A DNA stretch of 32,036 nt from Plesiocystis pacifica SIR-1 (GCF_000170895.1 NZ_ABCS01000110.1:1-32036); one strand, 5' to 3'; shown: positions 6,437-15,081, counted from the first letter of the stretch. The notes: generated from the sequence alone by a model not told the origin. A program made the numbers and translations.

Positions 6437-9181
6437 ATGCCGGCGACTGATGCCAGCACGCCAGGCCACGACGAGCCGACCCTGTTGGTCGACGAGTCGA
6501 GCGTGGTGGATCCGATGTCTGCGGCGACCTTGCCGGGGCTCTCGACCCACGAGGGCAACCTCGGCGGGGACCCCCTCGAGCCCGAGCCCGACCCGGCCCG
6601 CATCGATCACTACGTCGTCCTCCATCGCCTCGGCGAGGGCGGCATGGGCATCATCTTCGCGGCCTACGACGAGCGCCTCGATCGCAAGGTCGCGCTCAAG
6701 CTGCTGCGCCGACGGCAGCGACACGGGACTCGACTGATCCGCGAAGCCAAGGCCCTGGCCAAGCTCTCGCACCCCAACATCGTCCAGGTCTACGAGATCG
6801 GCAGCTTCCGCGGCGCGCCCTACATCGCCATGGAGTTCGTCGACGGCGTGACCCTCGGCGAGTGGCTGTCGGCCGATGCTCGCTCCCTCGCCGACATCCT
6901 CGAGGTGTTCCGGGCGGCCGGACGGGGGCTCGCGGCGGCGCACCACGAGCGCCTGGTCCACCGCGACTTCAAGCCGGCCAACGTCATGGTCCGCGCCGAC
7001 GGCCGCGTGCTGGTCATGGACTTTGGCCTGGCCCGCGGTGACGACGGGAGCGAAGCCAGCCTCGACGCTGAAGATGGAGCCGACCAGCGGGCCGAAGGCG
7101 ACGAGGTCGACCTGCACGGCTTCGCCCTCGCCTCGAGCGCCGCGATCTTGCACAGCAACCTGACGGTCACCGGCACCATGCTCGGGACCCCAGCCTACAT
7201 GGCCCCCGAGCAGTTCGCGGGCGAGCGCGGCGATCCCTTCAGCGACCAGTTCAGCTTCTGCGTCGCGCTGTGGCAAGCCGTGCACGGCGAGCGCCCCTTC
7301 GTCGGGGACAACCTCGCCGCCCTGTCCCTGGCCGTGACCACCGGCGATCGGCGGGCCCCGAGCCGCCGCGACGTCCCAGGCTGGCTCAACCGCGCCATGG
7401 CCCGCGGGCTCCACGAGGACCGAGCCGAGCGCTGGCCGTCGATGGAGGCCCTGCTCGAGGTCCTCGACGCCGACCCCGAGCGGCGCCGTCGCAACCGCTT
7501 GACGGCCCTCGGCGTCGCGGGAGCCCTCGCCGCCACCCTCGGTGGCATCTTCGCCCTGCAGCACCGCGCCGCCCAGGCCCGCGCGGGCGCCTGCGAGCTC
7601 GAGGCCGCCGCGATCGCCGAGCACTGGGACGCCGACGCCCGCGAGGCCGCGCGCGCGGCCTTCTCGAGCACCGAGCTGAGCTACGCCGACGAGAGCTTCG
7701 GGCGCGCCTCGGGGTGGATGGACCGCTACGCCGCCGAGTGGACCGACGCGCGCCGCGAGGCCTGCATGGCCCGCCCGCCCGAGGCCACGGGAGAGGACCC
7801 GCGCTCGGCCTGCCTCGACGAGCACCGGGCCGAGTTTGCGACCCTCGCCGAGGCCTGGACCCGCGCCACCCCCGACGCCGTGACCGACGCGGTGGTGGCC
7901 GCCGCCGAGCTCCCGATCATCTCGCTGTGCGCCGACGAGCGCTGGCTGAACTTGCGCGAGCGCCCCCCCGCGGACCCGGCCACCCGCGAGCGCGTCGCGG
8001 CCATCCGCGCGGACCTGGACCAGCTCCGCAGGCAGATCCAGGAGGGCCAGCGCGAGGCCGTCCGCGGGCCCCTCGACGAGGCCCTCGCCGCGGCCGAACT
8101 CCTCGGCTGGGACCCCCTCGTGTCCGAGATCCAGCTCGCCCGGGCCAGCAACGAGCGGACCCTCGGAAACTTCGAGGCCGCCCGCGGAGCCTACGAGGCG
8201 GCCTTCTTCGCCGCCGGTCGGGCGAGCGACGACCTCCGCGCCCTCGAGGCCGCCTCGGGCCTGACCGGGATGCTGGGCATGATCCTGGCCGAGTTCGAGC
8301 TCGGCCGTCACTGGGCCGAGCTCGCCCAGATGCTCCTCGACCGCATGGACCTGCGCGGGGCGACCCAGGAGGCGCGCATGCTCAACAGCCTGGGCGCGAT
8401 CCAGGCCTCGACCGGCGAGCAGGACGAGGCCCTCGCCAGCTTCGAGCGCGCCCTCGAGATCTGGCGCGGGCTGTTCGGCGAAGAGCACCCGGCCACGGCC
8501 AAGGCCCTGGGCAACCTCGCCGTCGTGCACATGATGCGCGAGGAGCTCGACGAAGCCATCGCCATCCAGGAGCGGGCCCTCGCCATCCGCGAGGACACCC
8601 TCGGCAGCCAACACCCCGACGTCGCCCACTCCCTGCTCAACCTCGGCCTCGCCGTCGAGCAAAACGCCGACCCCGACCGGGCCCTGACCCTCTACGGCCG
8701 CGCCCTGGCCATCCGCGAGGCCGTCCACGGCGCCGAGCACCCCGAGGTCGCCGCGATCGTCCACGCCATCGCCGCCTGCCACGAAAAGGCCGGCGACCTC
8801 GACGAGGCCCTCGCCGAGTTCGAGCGCGCCCTCGAGCTCGCCGCCGCCTCGCTGCCCGCCGACCACCCCGAGGTCCGCGGCGAGCACGAGGGCATCGCCC
8901 GCGTCCGCCTGGCCCGGGGCGAGCACGCCGAGGCCCTCGAGCACTACGCGGCCGCCCTCGACGGGCGCGACGAAGAGGCCCCCTCGGAGGCCCTCGCCGA
9001 GCTGTGCTTTGGCGCGGCCCAGGCCGCCCTCGGCGGCGGCGAGCTCGAGCGCGCGCGGCTCCTCGGCGAGCGAGCCGTGGCCGGCTTCGCCAAGGACAAA
9101 TCCGACAAGCAGCGCGCCGAGGTCGAAGCCTGGCTCGCGGGCCTCGACGCCCCAACGCCCGAGCACGACGCCGCCCGCTGA
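6437..9181 (+). CDS. Eukaryotic-like Ser/Thr protein kinase with transmembrane helix and TPR repeats
   Basis: 914 residues. The kinase domain (about 55-340) shows the Gly-loop LGEGGMGIIF, the VALKLL lysine, His175-Arg176-Asp177 in VHRDFKPANVM, the DFGLARG metal site and GTPAYMAPEQ. About 45 residues, acidic then hydrophobic, are inserted between DFGLARG and GTPAY, much longer than a normal activation loop. A basic RRRR is followed by one transmembrane helix at about 356-376. The rest is predicted outside or periplasmic: a helical region, then about five TPR units of kinesin-light-chain type (42-residue period, EEHPATAKALGNLA, SQHPDVAHSLLNLG, AEHPEVAAIVHAIA) at about 645-860. Myxobacteria carry many such kinases, which sense through the TPR region. 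TAGGCT at 6422-6427 lies 9 nt before the ATG; no SD. Confidence 0.94.
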   Translation: MPATDASTPGHDEPTLLVDESSVVDPMSAATLPGLSTHEGNLGGDPLEPEPDPARIDHYVVLHRLGEGGMGIIFAAYDERLDRKVALKLLRRRQRHGTRLIREAKALAKLSHPNIVQVYEIGSFRGAPYIAMEFVDGVTLGEWLSADARSLADILEVFRAAGRGLAAAHHERLVHRDFKPANVMVRADGRVLVMDFGLARGDDGSEASLDAEDGADQRAEGDEVDLHGFALASSAAILHSNLTVTGTMLGTPAYMAPEQFAGERGDPFSDQFSFCVALWQAVHGERPFVGDNLAALSLAVTTGDRRAPSRRDVPGWLNRAMARGLHEDRAERWPSMEALLEVLDADPERRRRNRLTALGVAGALAATLGGIFALQHRAAQARAGACELEAAAIAEHWDADAREAARAAFSSTELSYADESFGRASGWMDRYAAEWTDARREACMARPPEATGEDPRSACLDEHRAEFATLAEAWTRATPDAVTDAVVAAAELPIISLCADERWLNLRERPPADPATRERVAAIRADLDQLRRQIQEGQREAVRGPLDEALAAAELLGWDPLVSEIQLARASNERTLGNFEAARGAYEAAFFAAGRASDDLRALEAASGLTGMLGMILAEFELGRHWAELAQMLLDRMDLRGATQEARMLNSLGAIQASTGEQDEALASFERALEIWRGLFGEEHPATAKALGNLAVVHMMREELDEAIAIQERALAIREDTLGSQHPDVAHSLLNLGLAVEQNADPDRALTLYGRALAIREAVHGAEHPEVAAIVHAIAACHEKAGDLDEALAEFERALELAAASLPADHPEVRGEHEGIARVRLARGEHAEALEHYAAALDGRDEEAPSEALAELCFGAAQAALGGGELERARLLGERAVAGFAKDKSDKQRAEVEAWLAGLDAPTPEHDAAR

Positions 9182-9230
9182 TCGCCGCTCGAGATCGTCG
9201 CTGCTCGCTCGGGGGGCTATGCTCTGCGCG

Positions 9231-10676
9231 ATGCCCCTGCCCCCGGCCTACGCGCCCTCCCCCCTGAGCCAGGCCACGCGCCTGGGCATGGACCCCTACG
9301 GCCTGCTGCGCGACGCCAGGGATGCCCACGGACCGGACTTCACCCTGCGCATCCCCGGCGACCGCATGGCGGTGTTCAGCGACCCCGAGCGGGTCAAGGA
9401 GGTGCTGCGCCTGGCCCCGAGCCAGTTCGACGCCAGCGAGGTCAACGTGCCCATCAACCTCGGGCCCAACTCGCTGCTCTTCCTCGACGGCGACCGCCAC
9501 AAGCGCGAGCGCAAGCTGCTGATGCCGCCCCTGCACGGCGAGCGGATCACCGTGTTCGGCGAGCTCATGGCCCGGCTCACCGCCGCGCGCGTCGACGCGC
9601 TCTTGGCCGAGACCAGCCCGGGCGCCTCCATCGACCTCATGCCCGAGTTCCAGCGCGTCACCCTCTCGGTGATCGTCGCCAGCATCTTCGGCGTCATCGA
9701 CCCCCAGCGCCAGCGCGAGCTCGAGGGCCTGACCCTCGCGTGGACCCGCGCGGCCCTGGCCCAGAGCGTGTTCCTGGTCTCGATGATGACCAGCGGCGCC
9801 AAGGTCCGCGCCTTCCTCGAGCGCAAGACCAACGCGAGCCTGCGCTCGGGCGCCCACGGCCGCGCCTCCCTGCTCCGCCCGCTGCCCTGGCAGCGCCTCG
9901 CCGACGCCAAGGCCCGGGTCGTGGTCCGCCTGCGCGAGGAGCTGGCCGCGTGCCGTGCCGTCGATCCCGAGCGCCGAGCCGAGCGCAGCGACATCCTCGC
10001 CCTGCTCGTCGACACCCAGGACGAGCAGGGCCAGCCCCTCGACGACGCGCACATCATCGACGAGCTCCTGACCCTGCTCGTCGGCGGGCACGAGACCACC
10101 GCCACCGCCCTGTCCTGGGCCATGCACCACCTGCTGAGCGAGCCGACCGCCCTCGCCAAGCTCCACGCCGAGCTCGACGCCGCCGCCCCCGAAGGCCCCG
10201 CGACGCCCGCGAGCGCGTGGACCCCCGAGCGCGTCGAGTCCCTCGACTACCTCGGCGCGTGCATCGACGAGTCCATGCGCCTGAGCCCGATCGCGCCCGC
10301 CGTCGGGCGCCGGGTGGTCGGGCCCACGACCATCGGCGACTACGAGCTGCCCGCCGGCGTCGTGGCCTGGGCGTCGATCTACCTGGTCCACCACGACCCT
10401 GCGGTCTGGGGCGAGGACGCCGAGGTCTTCCGACCCCAGCGCTTCCTCGACGGCGGGCGCTTCAAGGCCAACCAGTACTTCCCCTTCGGCGGCGGCAACC
10501 GGCGCTGCATCGGTGCCGCCTTCGCCAACTACGAGATGCGGGTGATCCTCGCCGTGCTGCTCTCGCGCGCGCGCGTCGAGGCCGAACCCGGGGTCGTCAA
10601 CCAGCCGGTCATCCATGGCTTCGCGGTGACGCCGAGTCAGGGCGTACGAGTTCGAATTCGTCCGCGAAGCGCATGA
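9231..10676 (+). CDS. Cytochrome P450
   Basis: 481 residues from the ATG at 9231. The open frame extends upstream into the kinase gene but that part has no P450 character, and TATGCT at 9218-9223 puts a promoter seven bases before this ATG. P450 landmarks: I-helix LLVGGHETTATAL with the oxygen-activating Thr, K-helix ESMRL (ExxR), and the heme loop FPFGGGNRRCIG with the thiolate ligand Cys426. Length and soluble N-terminus fit bacterial class I P450s that take electrons from ferredoxin; no ferredoxin or reductase is encoded nearby. Substrate unknown. The terpene-synthase-like gene at 18.8-19.8 kb is a possible but distant pathway partner, with no direct evidence. It is 49 bp downstream of the kinase but has its own promoter-like element. 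Confidence 0.95.
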   Translation: MPLPPAYAPSPLSQATRLGMDPYGLLRDARDAHGPDFTLRIPGDRMAVFSDPERVKEVLRLAPSQFDASEVNVPINLGPNSLLFLDGDRHKRERKLLMPPLHGERITVFGELMARLTAARVDALLAETSPGASIDLMPEFQRVTLSVIVASIFGVIDPQRQRELEGLTLAWTRAALAQSVFLVSMMTSGAKVRAFLERKTNASLRSGAHGRASLLRPLPWQRLADAKARVVVRLREELAACRAVDPERRAERSDILALLVDTQDEQGQPLDDAHIIDELLTLLVGGHETTATALSWAMHHLLSEPTALAKLHAELDAAAPEGPATPASAWTPERVESLDYLGACIDESMRLSPIAPAVGRRVVGPTTIGDYELPAGVVAWASIYLVHHDPAVWGEDAEVFRPQRFLDGGRFKANQYFPFGGGNRRCIGAAFANYEMRVILAVLLSRARVEAEPGVVNQPVIHGFAVTPSQGVRVRIRPRSA

Positions 10677-10786
10677 GCGGGCCGAAGCCGCGCGGCCTGG
10701 TGTTTCCACGCGAGCCGGCCCCCTCACAGGCCCGCTTCGACGTCGAGTTTCGCCAGCGCGGACTCGAGATCGGCGTAGCATGGGGC

Positions 10787-11167
10787 ATGGCATCCTCCAC
10801 CGAATCGAGCTCCCGCACCATCGGGACCGTCGCGGCTGCCCCGGCCGGCAACGTCCGCCTCCGAGACTCGCTGACCGCCCAGCTCGGCGAGGTCCTGAGC
10901 AACGCGCTGAAGGACCTCACCAGCCTCGAGGTCCGCACCCTGACCCTCGCCCCCGACGCGGGCGATGCGGGGGCTGGCCAGCTCCGCGCCTGCACGCGCA
11001 TCGGCATCGACGGCGACACCGACCAGAGCATCCCGCTTCTGTCCAGCGGCGAGCCCGACGAGGCCCTGTGGCGGCTGCACACCGAGGCCGTCGCCCAGGC
11101 GCGCAAGGACCGGGCCGCGACCCTCGAGTCCGTGATGGCCCTGGTCCACGAGCTGTCCAAGCGCTGA
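10787..11167 (+). CDS. Small protein made of a shared domain of the protease unit (gene A)
   Basis: 126 residues, soluble, not a family I recognise. Residues about 30-125 form a domain repeated in the next two genes: a helix (LGEVLSNALKDL), SLEVRTLTL, a variable loop, RACTRIGIDGD, a short strand with proline, then DEALWRLHTEAVAQARKDR and a last helix (LESVMALVHEL). The C-terminus of the protease at 11846 matches it closely (LEVRT, RAFTRIRIDGD, ELWELH, VQQAQETRAQT). Because this protein is almost only that domain, it looks like an adaptor or regulator for the others (inference). The start is the ATG at 10787, five bases after TAGCAT (10776-10781). The longer open frame upstream is a shadow of the P450 gene. 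It is followed by gene B after seven bases. Confidence 0.8.
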   Translation: MASSTESSSRTIGTVAAAPAGNVRLRDSLTAQLGEVLSNALKDLTSLEVRTLTLAPDAGDAGAGQLRACTRIGIDGDTDQSIPLLSSGEPDEALWRLHTEAVAQARKDRAATLESVMALVHELSKR

Positions 11168-11174
11168 GCGCCCC

Positions 11175-11849
11175 GTGGTCCACGAACTCGACTCCACCGC
11201 GGCCCTCGACGAGGCCCAGCGTCGCCTCGACCGAGTGCTGCGCAGCCTGGGTCCGCCGGGCAGCCCGAGGCCCGCGTCGGTCTCCTTTTCGGCCGGCACG
11301 GGCGACGCGGGCGACACCGACAACCCCGAGCTCGGGCTGCTCCGCGAGCTCGCCCAGACCCGACGAGGCGGGGCGCTCAGCTTCGCCGCCGGCTCCTCCG
11401 CGGGTGCCGCGGCGGACGCCGAGGCCGAGGCCGGGCTCTTGGCCCTCAGCGATCGCCTGCGCCTGAGCCTGCGCGTGGACACGCCGCTCCCCGTGCCGAC
11501 CGGCAAGGACCCCGCGGCGGCGCCCCTGCTCGCGTCCACCCGGGTCACCCCCGGCGGCGACCTCAACAGCGTGTTCCGCCTGCCCCGCACCGACGACCCC
11601 GAGCAGCGCGCGGCCCTCCTCGAGGCCCACGCCCGCGCGCTCAGCCTGGCCATCGCCCAGCGACAGGCCCGCGCCCAGACCCTCCTCGCCCTCGCCGAGA
11701 TGGCCGCCAAGATCGCCGCGGCCACGGCCGCGGGCAGCCCCTGGCTCGCGCTCCCGACCGCATGGCGCTTTTTGAAGCGCGTCCAGGCCGAGCGAGCCCT
11801 GCACGACGACCCGCCCACGCCTCCCACCGCCCCGCGAGCACGCCCGTGA
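11175..11849 (+). CDS. Hypothetical protein with a divergent copy of the shared domain (gene B)
   Basis: 224 residues from a GTG at 11175, seven bases after the stop of gene A. Residues 1-85 are Ala/Gly-rich and unrecognised (starts MVHELDSTAALDEAQRRL). From about 88 to 180 the domain of genes A and C returns in divergent form: a helix (LLALSDRL), LRLSLRVDT, a loop, LASTRVTPGGDLNSVFRLP, then EQRAALLEAHARALSLAIAQR and a helix (QARAQTLLALAEMAAKI). The IDGD core is replaced by TPGGD. The final 40 residues are Pro/Arg-rich. The stop codon overlaps the GTG of the protease gene (GTGA, 11846-11849), so the two are probably translationally coupled and made in fixed ratio. No catalytic motif is visible. 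Confidence 0.75.
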   Translation: MVHELDSTAALDEAQRRLDRVLRSLGPPGSPRPASVSFSAGTGDAGDTDNPELGLLRELAQTRRGGALSFAAGSSAGAAADAEAEAGLLALSDRLRLSLRVDTPLPVPTGKDPAAAPLLASTRVTPGGDLNSVFRLPRTDDPEQRAALLEAHARALSLAIAQRQARAQTLLALAEMAAKIAAATAAGSPWLALPTAWRFLKRVQAERALHDDPPTPPTAPRARP

Positions 11850-13972
11850 CCATCCAAGACCTCGACGAGCCCGTCCACTTCAACGGCATCAACGCCAGCT
11901 CTGGCGACTACCTGTTCGACTCGGTCAGCACCGCCGAGCTCGCCCAGGTCGCCGAGGGCCGAACCCTCGCGCGCGCCGACGACGACGACCAAAAGTCGCA
12001 CCTCGCCGAGCTCGCCGACAAAAAGCGCCAAAAAGACAACCGCCACTTCGGCGTCAAGGAGGGCGTCGACGCGTCCAAGCTCGAGGAGTCCGGGTGGGCC
12101 GTGCTGTTCCCCGCGACCGGTCGGGACGCCGAGGCCAAGCGCGCCCAGGATGCGATCCGCGAGGCGCTCTCGCCCCTGCTCGCCCTGCGCCGGGCCCAGG
12201 CGACCAAGCTGCACGCGCACCGCTACCGCGAGTACCGGGGCGCCGACGGCTACCGGCCCAAGGAGAGCAAGGTCCAGCTGCTCGCCCGCCTCGGCGCAGG
12301 ACCTGGCCCCGTCGACCCCGACAAGATCCCCTACTACATCCTCATCGTCGCCTCCCCCGACGAGATCCCGTTCCGCGTCCAGTACCAGCTCGACGTGCAG
12401 TACGCCGTCGGGCGCATCCACTTCGACACCCTCGACAACTACGCCAACTACGCGCGCAGCGTGGTCGCGGCCGAGACCGGCGGCCTGGCCCTGCCGCGCG
12501 AGGCCGCCTTCGTCGGCGTGTCCAACCCCGACGACGCCGCGACCCAGCTCAGCCGCGAGTTCCTCGTCTCCCCCCTCGCCGACAAGACCGAGGCCTGGAA
12601 GGGCCCCGACGGCGCGCAGTGGTCCGTGTCGCGCTACTTCGACGAGCGCGCCGACAAGGCCACGGTGTCCCAGCTGTTCGGCGGCCCGAGCACGCCCGCG
12701 CTGATGTTCACCGGCAGCCACGGCGTCGGCTTCGAGCTCGGCGACCCCCGCCAGCGCCGGCACCAGGGCGCGCTGCTGTTGCAGGACTGGCCCGGGCCCA
12801 ACCACTGGAAGGGGCCGATCAAGGAGGAGCTCTACCTCTCGGGCGACGACCTCAGCGGCGGCGCCGGCATGCTCGGGATGATCGCCTTCAACTTCGCCTG
12901 CTACGGCGGCGGCACCCCGCGCTACGACGAGTTCGCCAAGCAGGCCTTCAAGGAGCGCAAGCCCATCGCCGAGGCCCCCTTCCTCTCCGACCTCCAGCGG
13001 CGCATGCTCGCCCACCCCAAGGGCGGCGCGCTCGCGGCCGTCGGCCACATCGAGCGAGCGTGGGGCTACTCCTTCATGTGGGGCACGGGCAAGCGCGGCG
13101 CCTCCGAGCCCGCCCTCGCCGTGTTCGAGAGCGCCCTCGAGGTCCTGATGAAGGGCGCCACCGTGGGCATGGCGATCGAGTACTTCAACGAGCGCTACGC
13201 CGAGATGGCCTCGGACCTGACCCTGCAGATCGAGGAGCTCGAGTGGGACCCGGACGCCGTCGACCCCTTCACCCTCGCCCACACCTGGACGTCCAACAAC
13301 GACGCCCGCGGCTACGCGGTCATGGGCGATCCGGCCGTGCGCCTGTCCCTCGCGCCCCTCGACGGAGAGCCCCGGGGCCGCGACAGCGTGGTCCTCGGGC
13401 AGCTCCCCGCGCCGAGCTCCGAGTCCAGCCCCGAGTCCAGCCCGGCGACGACCGGCGAGGCCCCGACAGCGGGCGAGCCCGACGAGGCTCCCAGCGCGCA
13501 GGCCCCCGGCCCCGAGGCGGGCAACGTGAACTTCGGCTGGTTCGGCAAGGGCAAGGAAGACGAGGGCGAGGGTCGCCCTGCCGCCAACCCCGAGTCGGGC
13601 GAGGACGAGCAGCCCCCACCCGCCCCGCACGAAAGCCGCGGCACCATCTCGGGCTTCGTCAACCGCATGGCCGAGGCCCTCTCGGGGGCCGTCGAAGACG
13701 CCATGACCCTCGAGGTGCGCACCTACGTCAGCGCCGATCCGAGCGCCGCCGCGTCCGTCGACCGCAAGACCCTGGCCGAGCAGGGCGACCTGCGGGCGTT
13801 CACGCGCATCCGCATCGACGGCGACCTCGACGTCGTCGTCCCCCAGCGCGACGGCGGCATCGACAAGGAGCTGTGGGAGCTCCACCTGCAGATGGTCCAG
13901 CAGGCCCAGGAGACCCGGGCGCAGACGATCCAGACCGTGCTGACGGCCCTGGGCAACCTGACCAAGCTGTAG
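11846..13972 (+). CDS. Cytosolic clan CD cysteine protease (caspase/gingipain C25-like) with shared C-terminal domain (gene C)
   Basis: 708 residues from the GTG in the GTGA overlap; a longer frame starting at 11762 is not needed. No signal peptide. Residues about 140-500 look like a C25/CHAT-type caspase fold: PYYILIVASPDEIPF, YAVGRIHFDTLDNYANY (the gingipain P-V-G-R strand), the catalytic His292 in FTGSHGVGF, the catalytic Cys352 in FNFACYGGGTP, GGALAAVGHIERAWGYSF, and a closing VMGDPAVRL like the C25 GDPALRL. An acidic Pro/Ser linker (about 510-600) then joins a C-terminal domain (about 600-708) matching gene A. A cytosolic protease whose accessory domain is shared by two co-transcribed small proteins suggests a regulated protease system. 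Target, trigger and substrate are unknown. Confidence 0.85.
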   Translation: MTIQDLDEPVHFNGINASSGDYLFDSVSTAELAQVAEGRTLARADDDDQKSHLAELADKKRQKDNRHFGVKEGVDASKLEESGWAVLFPATGRDAEAKRAQDAIREALSPLLALRRAQATKLHAHRYREYRGADGYRPKESKVQLLARLGAGPGPVDPDKIPYYILIVASPDEIPFRVQYQLDVQYAVGRIHFDTLDNYANYARSVVAAETGGLALPREAAFVGVSNPDDAATQLSREFLVSPLADKTEAWKGPDGAQWSVSRYFDERADKATVSQLFGGPSTPALMFTGSHGVGFELGDPRQRRHQGALLLQDWPGPNHWKGPIKEELYLSGDDLSGGAGMLGMIAFNFACYGGGTPRYDEFAKQAFKERKPIAEAPFLSDLQRRMLAHPKGGALAAVGHIERAWGYSFMWGTGKRGASEPALAVFESALEVLMKGATVGMAIEYFNERYAEMASDLTLQIEELEWDPDAVDPFTLAHTWTSNNDARGYAVMGDPAVRLSLAPLDGEPRGRDSVVLGQLPAPSSESSPESSPATTGEAPTAGEPDEAPSAQAPGPEAGNVNFGWFGKGKEDEGEGRPAANPESGEDEQPPPAPHESRGTISGFVNRMAEALSGAVEDAMTLEVRTYVSADPSAAASVDRKTLAEQGDLRAFTRIRIDGDLDVVVPQRDGGIDKELWELHLQMVQQAQETRAQTIQTVLTALGNLTKL

Positions 13973-13980
13973 CGGCCCGC

Positions 13981-14001
13981 GGCACCGGCGGGCTCGGTGC
14001 C
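13981..14001 (+). terminator. GC-rich hairpin after the protease operon
   Basis: A perfect 7-bp stem (13981-13987 with 13995-14001) and a 7-nt loop start nine bases after the stop of the protease gene. There is no T-run, so factor-independent termination is doubtful. It separates the protease unit from the STAS genes, which have their own TATCCT element at 14008-14013, 20 nt before ATG 14034. Confidence 0.35.
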
Positions 14002-14033
14002 CGGTGCTATCCTCGAGTCCGCCGACTCGAACC

Positions 14034-14467
14034 ATGGCCCCGCCCCCCGTCGAGATCGAAGCCCGCACCTACGGACCCGACGCCTCGCCCGCGGAGCTCG
14101 AGGCCCTGCGCGCTCGAGTCACGCTCTACAAGCCCGGCATCGTGCTCTACCGCGAGATCCCCAAGACCTCGCCGTTCACGATCAACCTGATGTATGACGT
14201 AGCCGAGGCCCTCGTCATCGAGCACGATTGCCCCTTCTTCCTCGTCGACGTGCGCGAGGCCATCAAGCTGCCCAGCGTTCAGACGCGCAAGCTCATCATC
14301 TCCCGAGCCGAGCGCCTCTCGGGCCAGATCCGCCACTACTGCCTGGTGATCAACGACAACCCGCTGATCGCCGTGGCCTCGCGCTTCGTCCAGGCCGCGA
14401 TGACCATCTCCCTGAGCCTGCACGGCTCCATCGAGGACGCCGAGGAGGCCTTTTGCCGTGTCGATGA
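14034..14467 (+). CDS. SpoIIAA-like protein, reading frame requires a -1 shift at a T4 run
   Basis: The first 140 codons read as a coherent SpoIIAA/STAS-like protein: VEIEARTYG, then ARVTLYKPGIVLYREI, INLMYDVAEALV, CPFFLVDVREAIKLPS, HYCLVINDNPLIAVAS, and a last helix (SIEDAEEAF). In the zero frame no stop follows: it stays open to 15059 as Arg/Pro-rich noise overlapping another gene. A -1 shift at TTTT (14451-14454) instead gives four more codons and a TGA at 14465-14467 that overlaps the ATG of the next gene as ATGA. The 144-residue product then has the normal family length. This is either a one-base sequencing deletion (true run T5), a real mutation, or slippage. Start: ATG 14034, 61 nt after the protease gene. 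Confidence 0.65.
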
Positions 14468-15081
14468 AAGAGCACTTCGGCGAGGTCCTGCTCAGCCACC
14501 TCACCGACCTCGCCAACTCCCGCTGCCGGGTGACGGAGGCCGACGTCCTCGCCGAAGACGACCCGACCTCGGCCCAGATCCTCGCCGGCCTGATGATGCT
14601 CCACCAGGAGCTCGAGCTGCGCGAGCACGAGCGGGCCGAGGCCGAGCGGCGCAACCTCGAGCTGTCCACGCCCGTGCTCGAGGTCGGCCACCGCGTCGTG
14701 CTCATGCCGCTGGTCGGCGTCGTCGACCTCGGCCGCTCCGAGCAGATGATCGAGCGGGCCCTCGAGGCCGTGTCGACCAAGGGCGCCCGGGTCCTCGTCG
14801 TCGACATCACCGGCGTCCCCGACATCGACGCGGGCGTGGCCGCCAAGCTGGTCGCGACCTTCCGCGCCGTCGGCCTGCTCGGCGCCCGCACCATCCTCAC
14901 CGGCGTCAGCCCGACCAACGCCCAGCGCCTGCTCACCCTCGACATCGACCTGAGCGAGATGACCATCCAGCGCAGCCTCGGCGCCGGGCTCGAGGCGGCC
15001 TACGCCATGACCCGCCCCGAGCGAGCTGCCGATCCGGTCGGCGGACATCGACTCAATGATAGGCCTCGGGGACCTCGATGA
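14464..15081 (+). CDS. RsbR-type STAS-domain protein
   Basis: 205 residues from ATG 14464; a GTG at 14458 would add two. The N-terminal half is a helical, acidic region (LLSHLTDLANSRC, then a long coiled-coil-like ELELREHERAEAERR). The C-terminal STAS domain (about 75-190) reads STPVLEVGHRVVLMPLVG, GARVLVVDITGVPDIDAG, GARTILTGVSPTNAQRLL, the typical RsbR/RsbS pattern. In stressosome RsbR proteins the first phospho-Thr lies in the segment aligned with IDAGVA; here Ala-Gly replace Asp-Thr, so the usual phosphorylation may be lost. It probably forms a switch pair with the preceding SpoIIAA-like protein, with which it shares a four-base overlap. The last codons overlap the 3' end of the convergent acylase gene by 29 bp. 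Confidence 0.85.
   Translation: MKEHFGEVLLSHLTDLANSRCRVTEADVLAEDDPTSAQILAGLMMLHQELELREHERAEAERRNLELSTPVLEVGHRVVLMPLVGVVDLGRSEQMIERALEAVSTKGARVLVVDITGVPDIDAGVAAKLVATFRAVGLLGARTILTGVSPTNAQRLLTLDIDLSEMTIQRSLGAGLEAAYAMTRPERAADPVGGHRLNDRPRGPR

Noticed and set aside
6314..9166. 950-codon minus-strand open frame
   Set aside because: Antisense shadow of the kinase gene; composition is Gly/Glu/Leu/Ala noise mirrored from the TPR repeats.
10724..14068. 1114-codon minus-strand open frame
   Set aside because: Antisense of the protease unit; long stop-free frames on the opposite strand are normal at this GC content, and it has no domain, start signal or codon pattern of its own.
14468..15059. C-terminal extension of the 14034 frame
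   Set aside because: Arg/Pro-rich off-frame reading of the STAS gene; the STAS motifs lie in the other frame.
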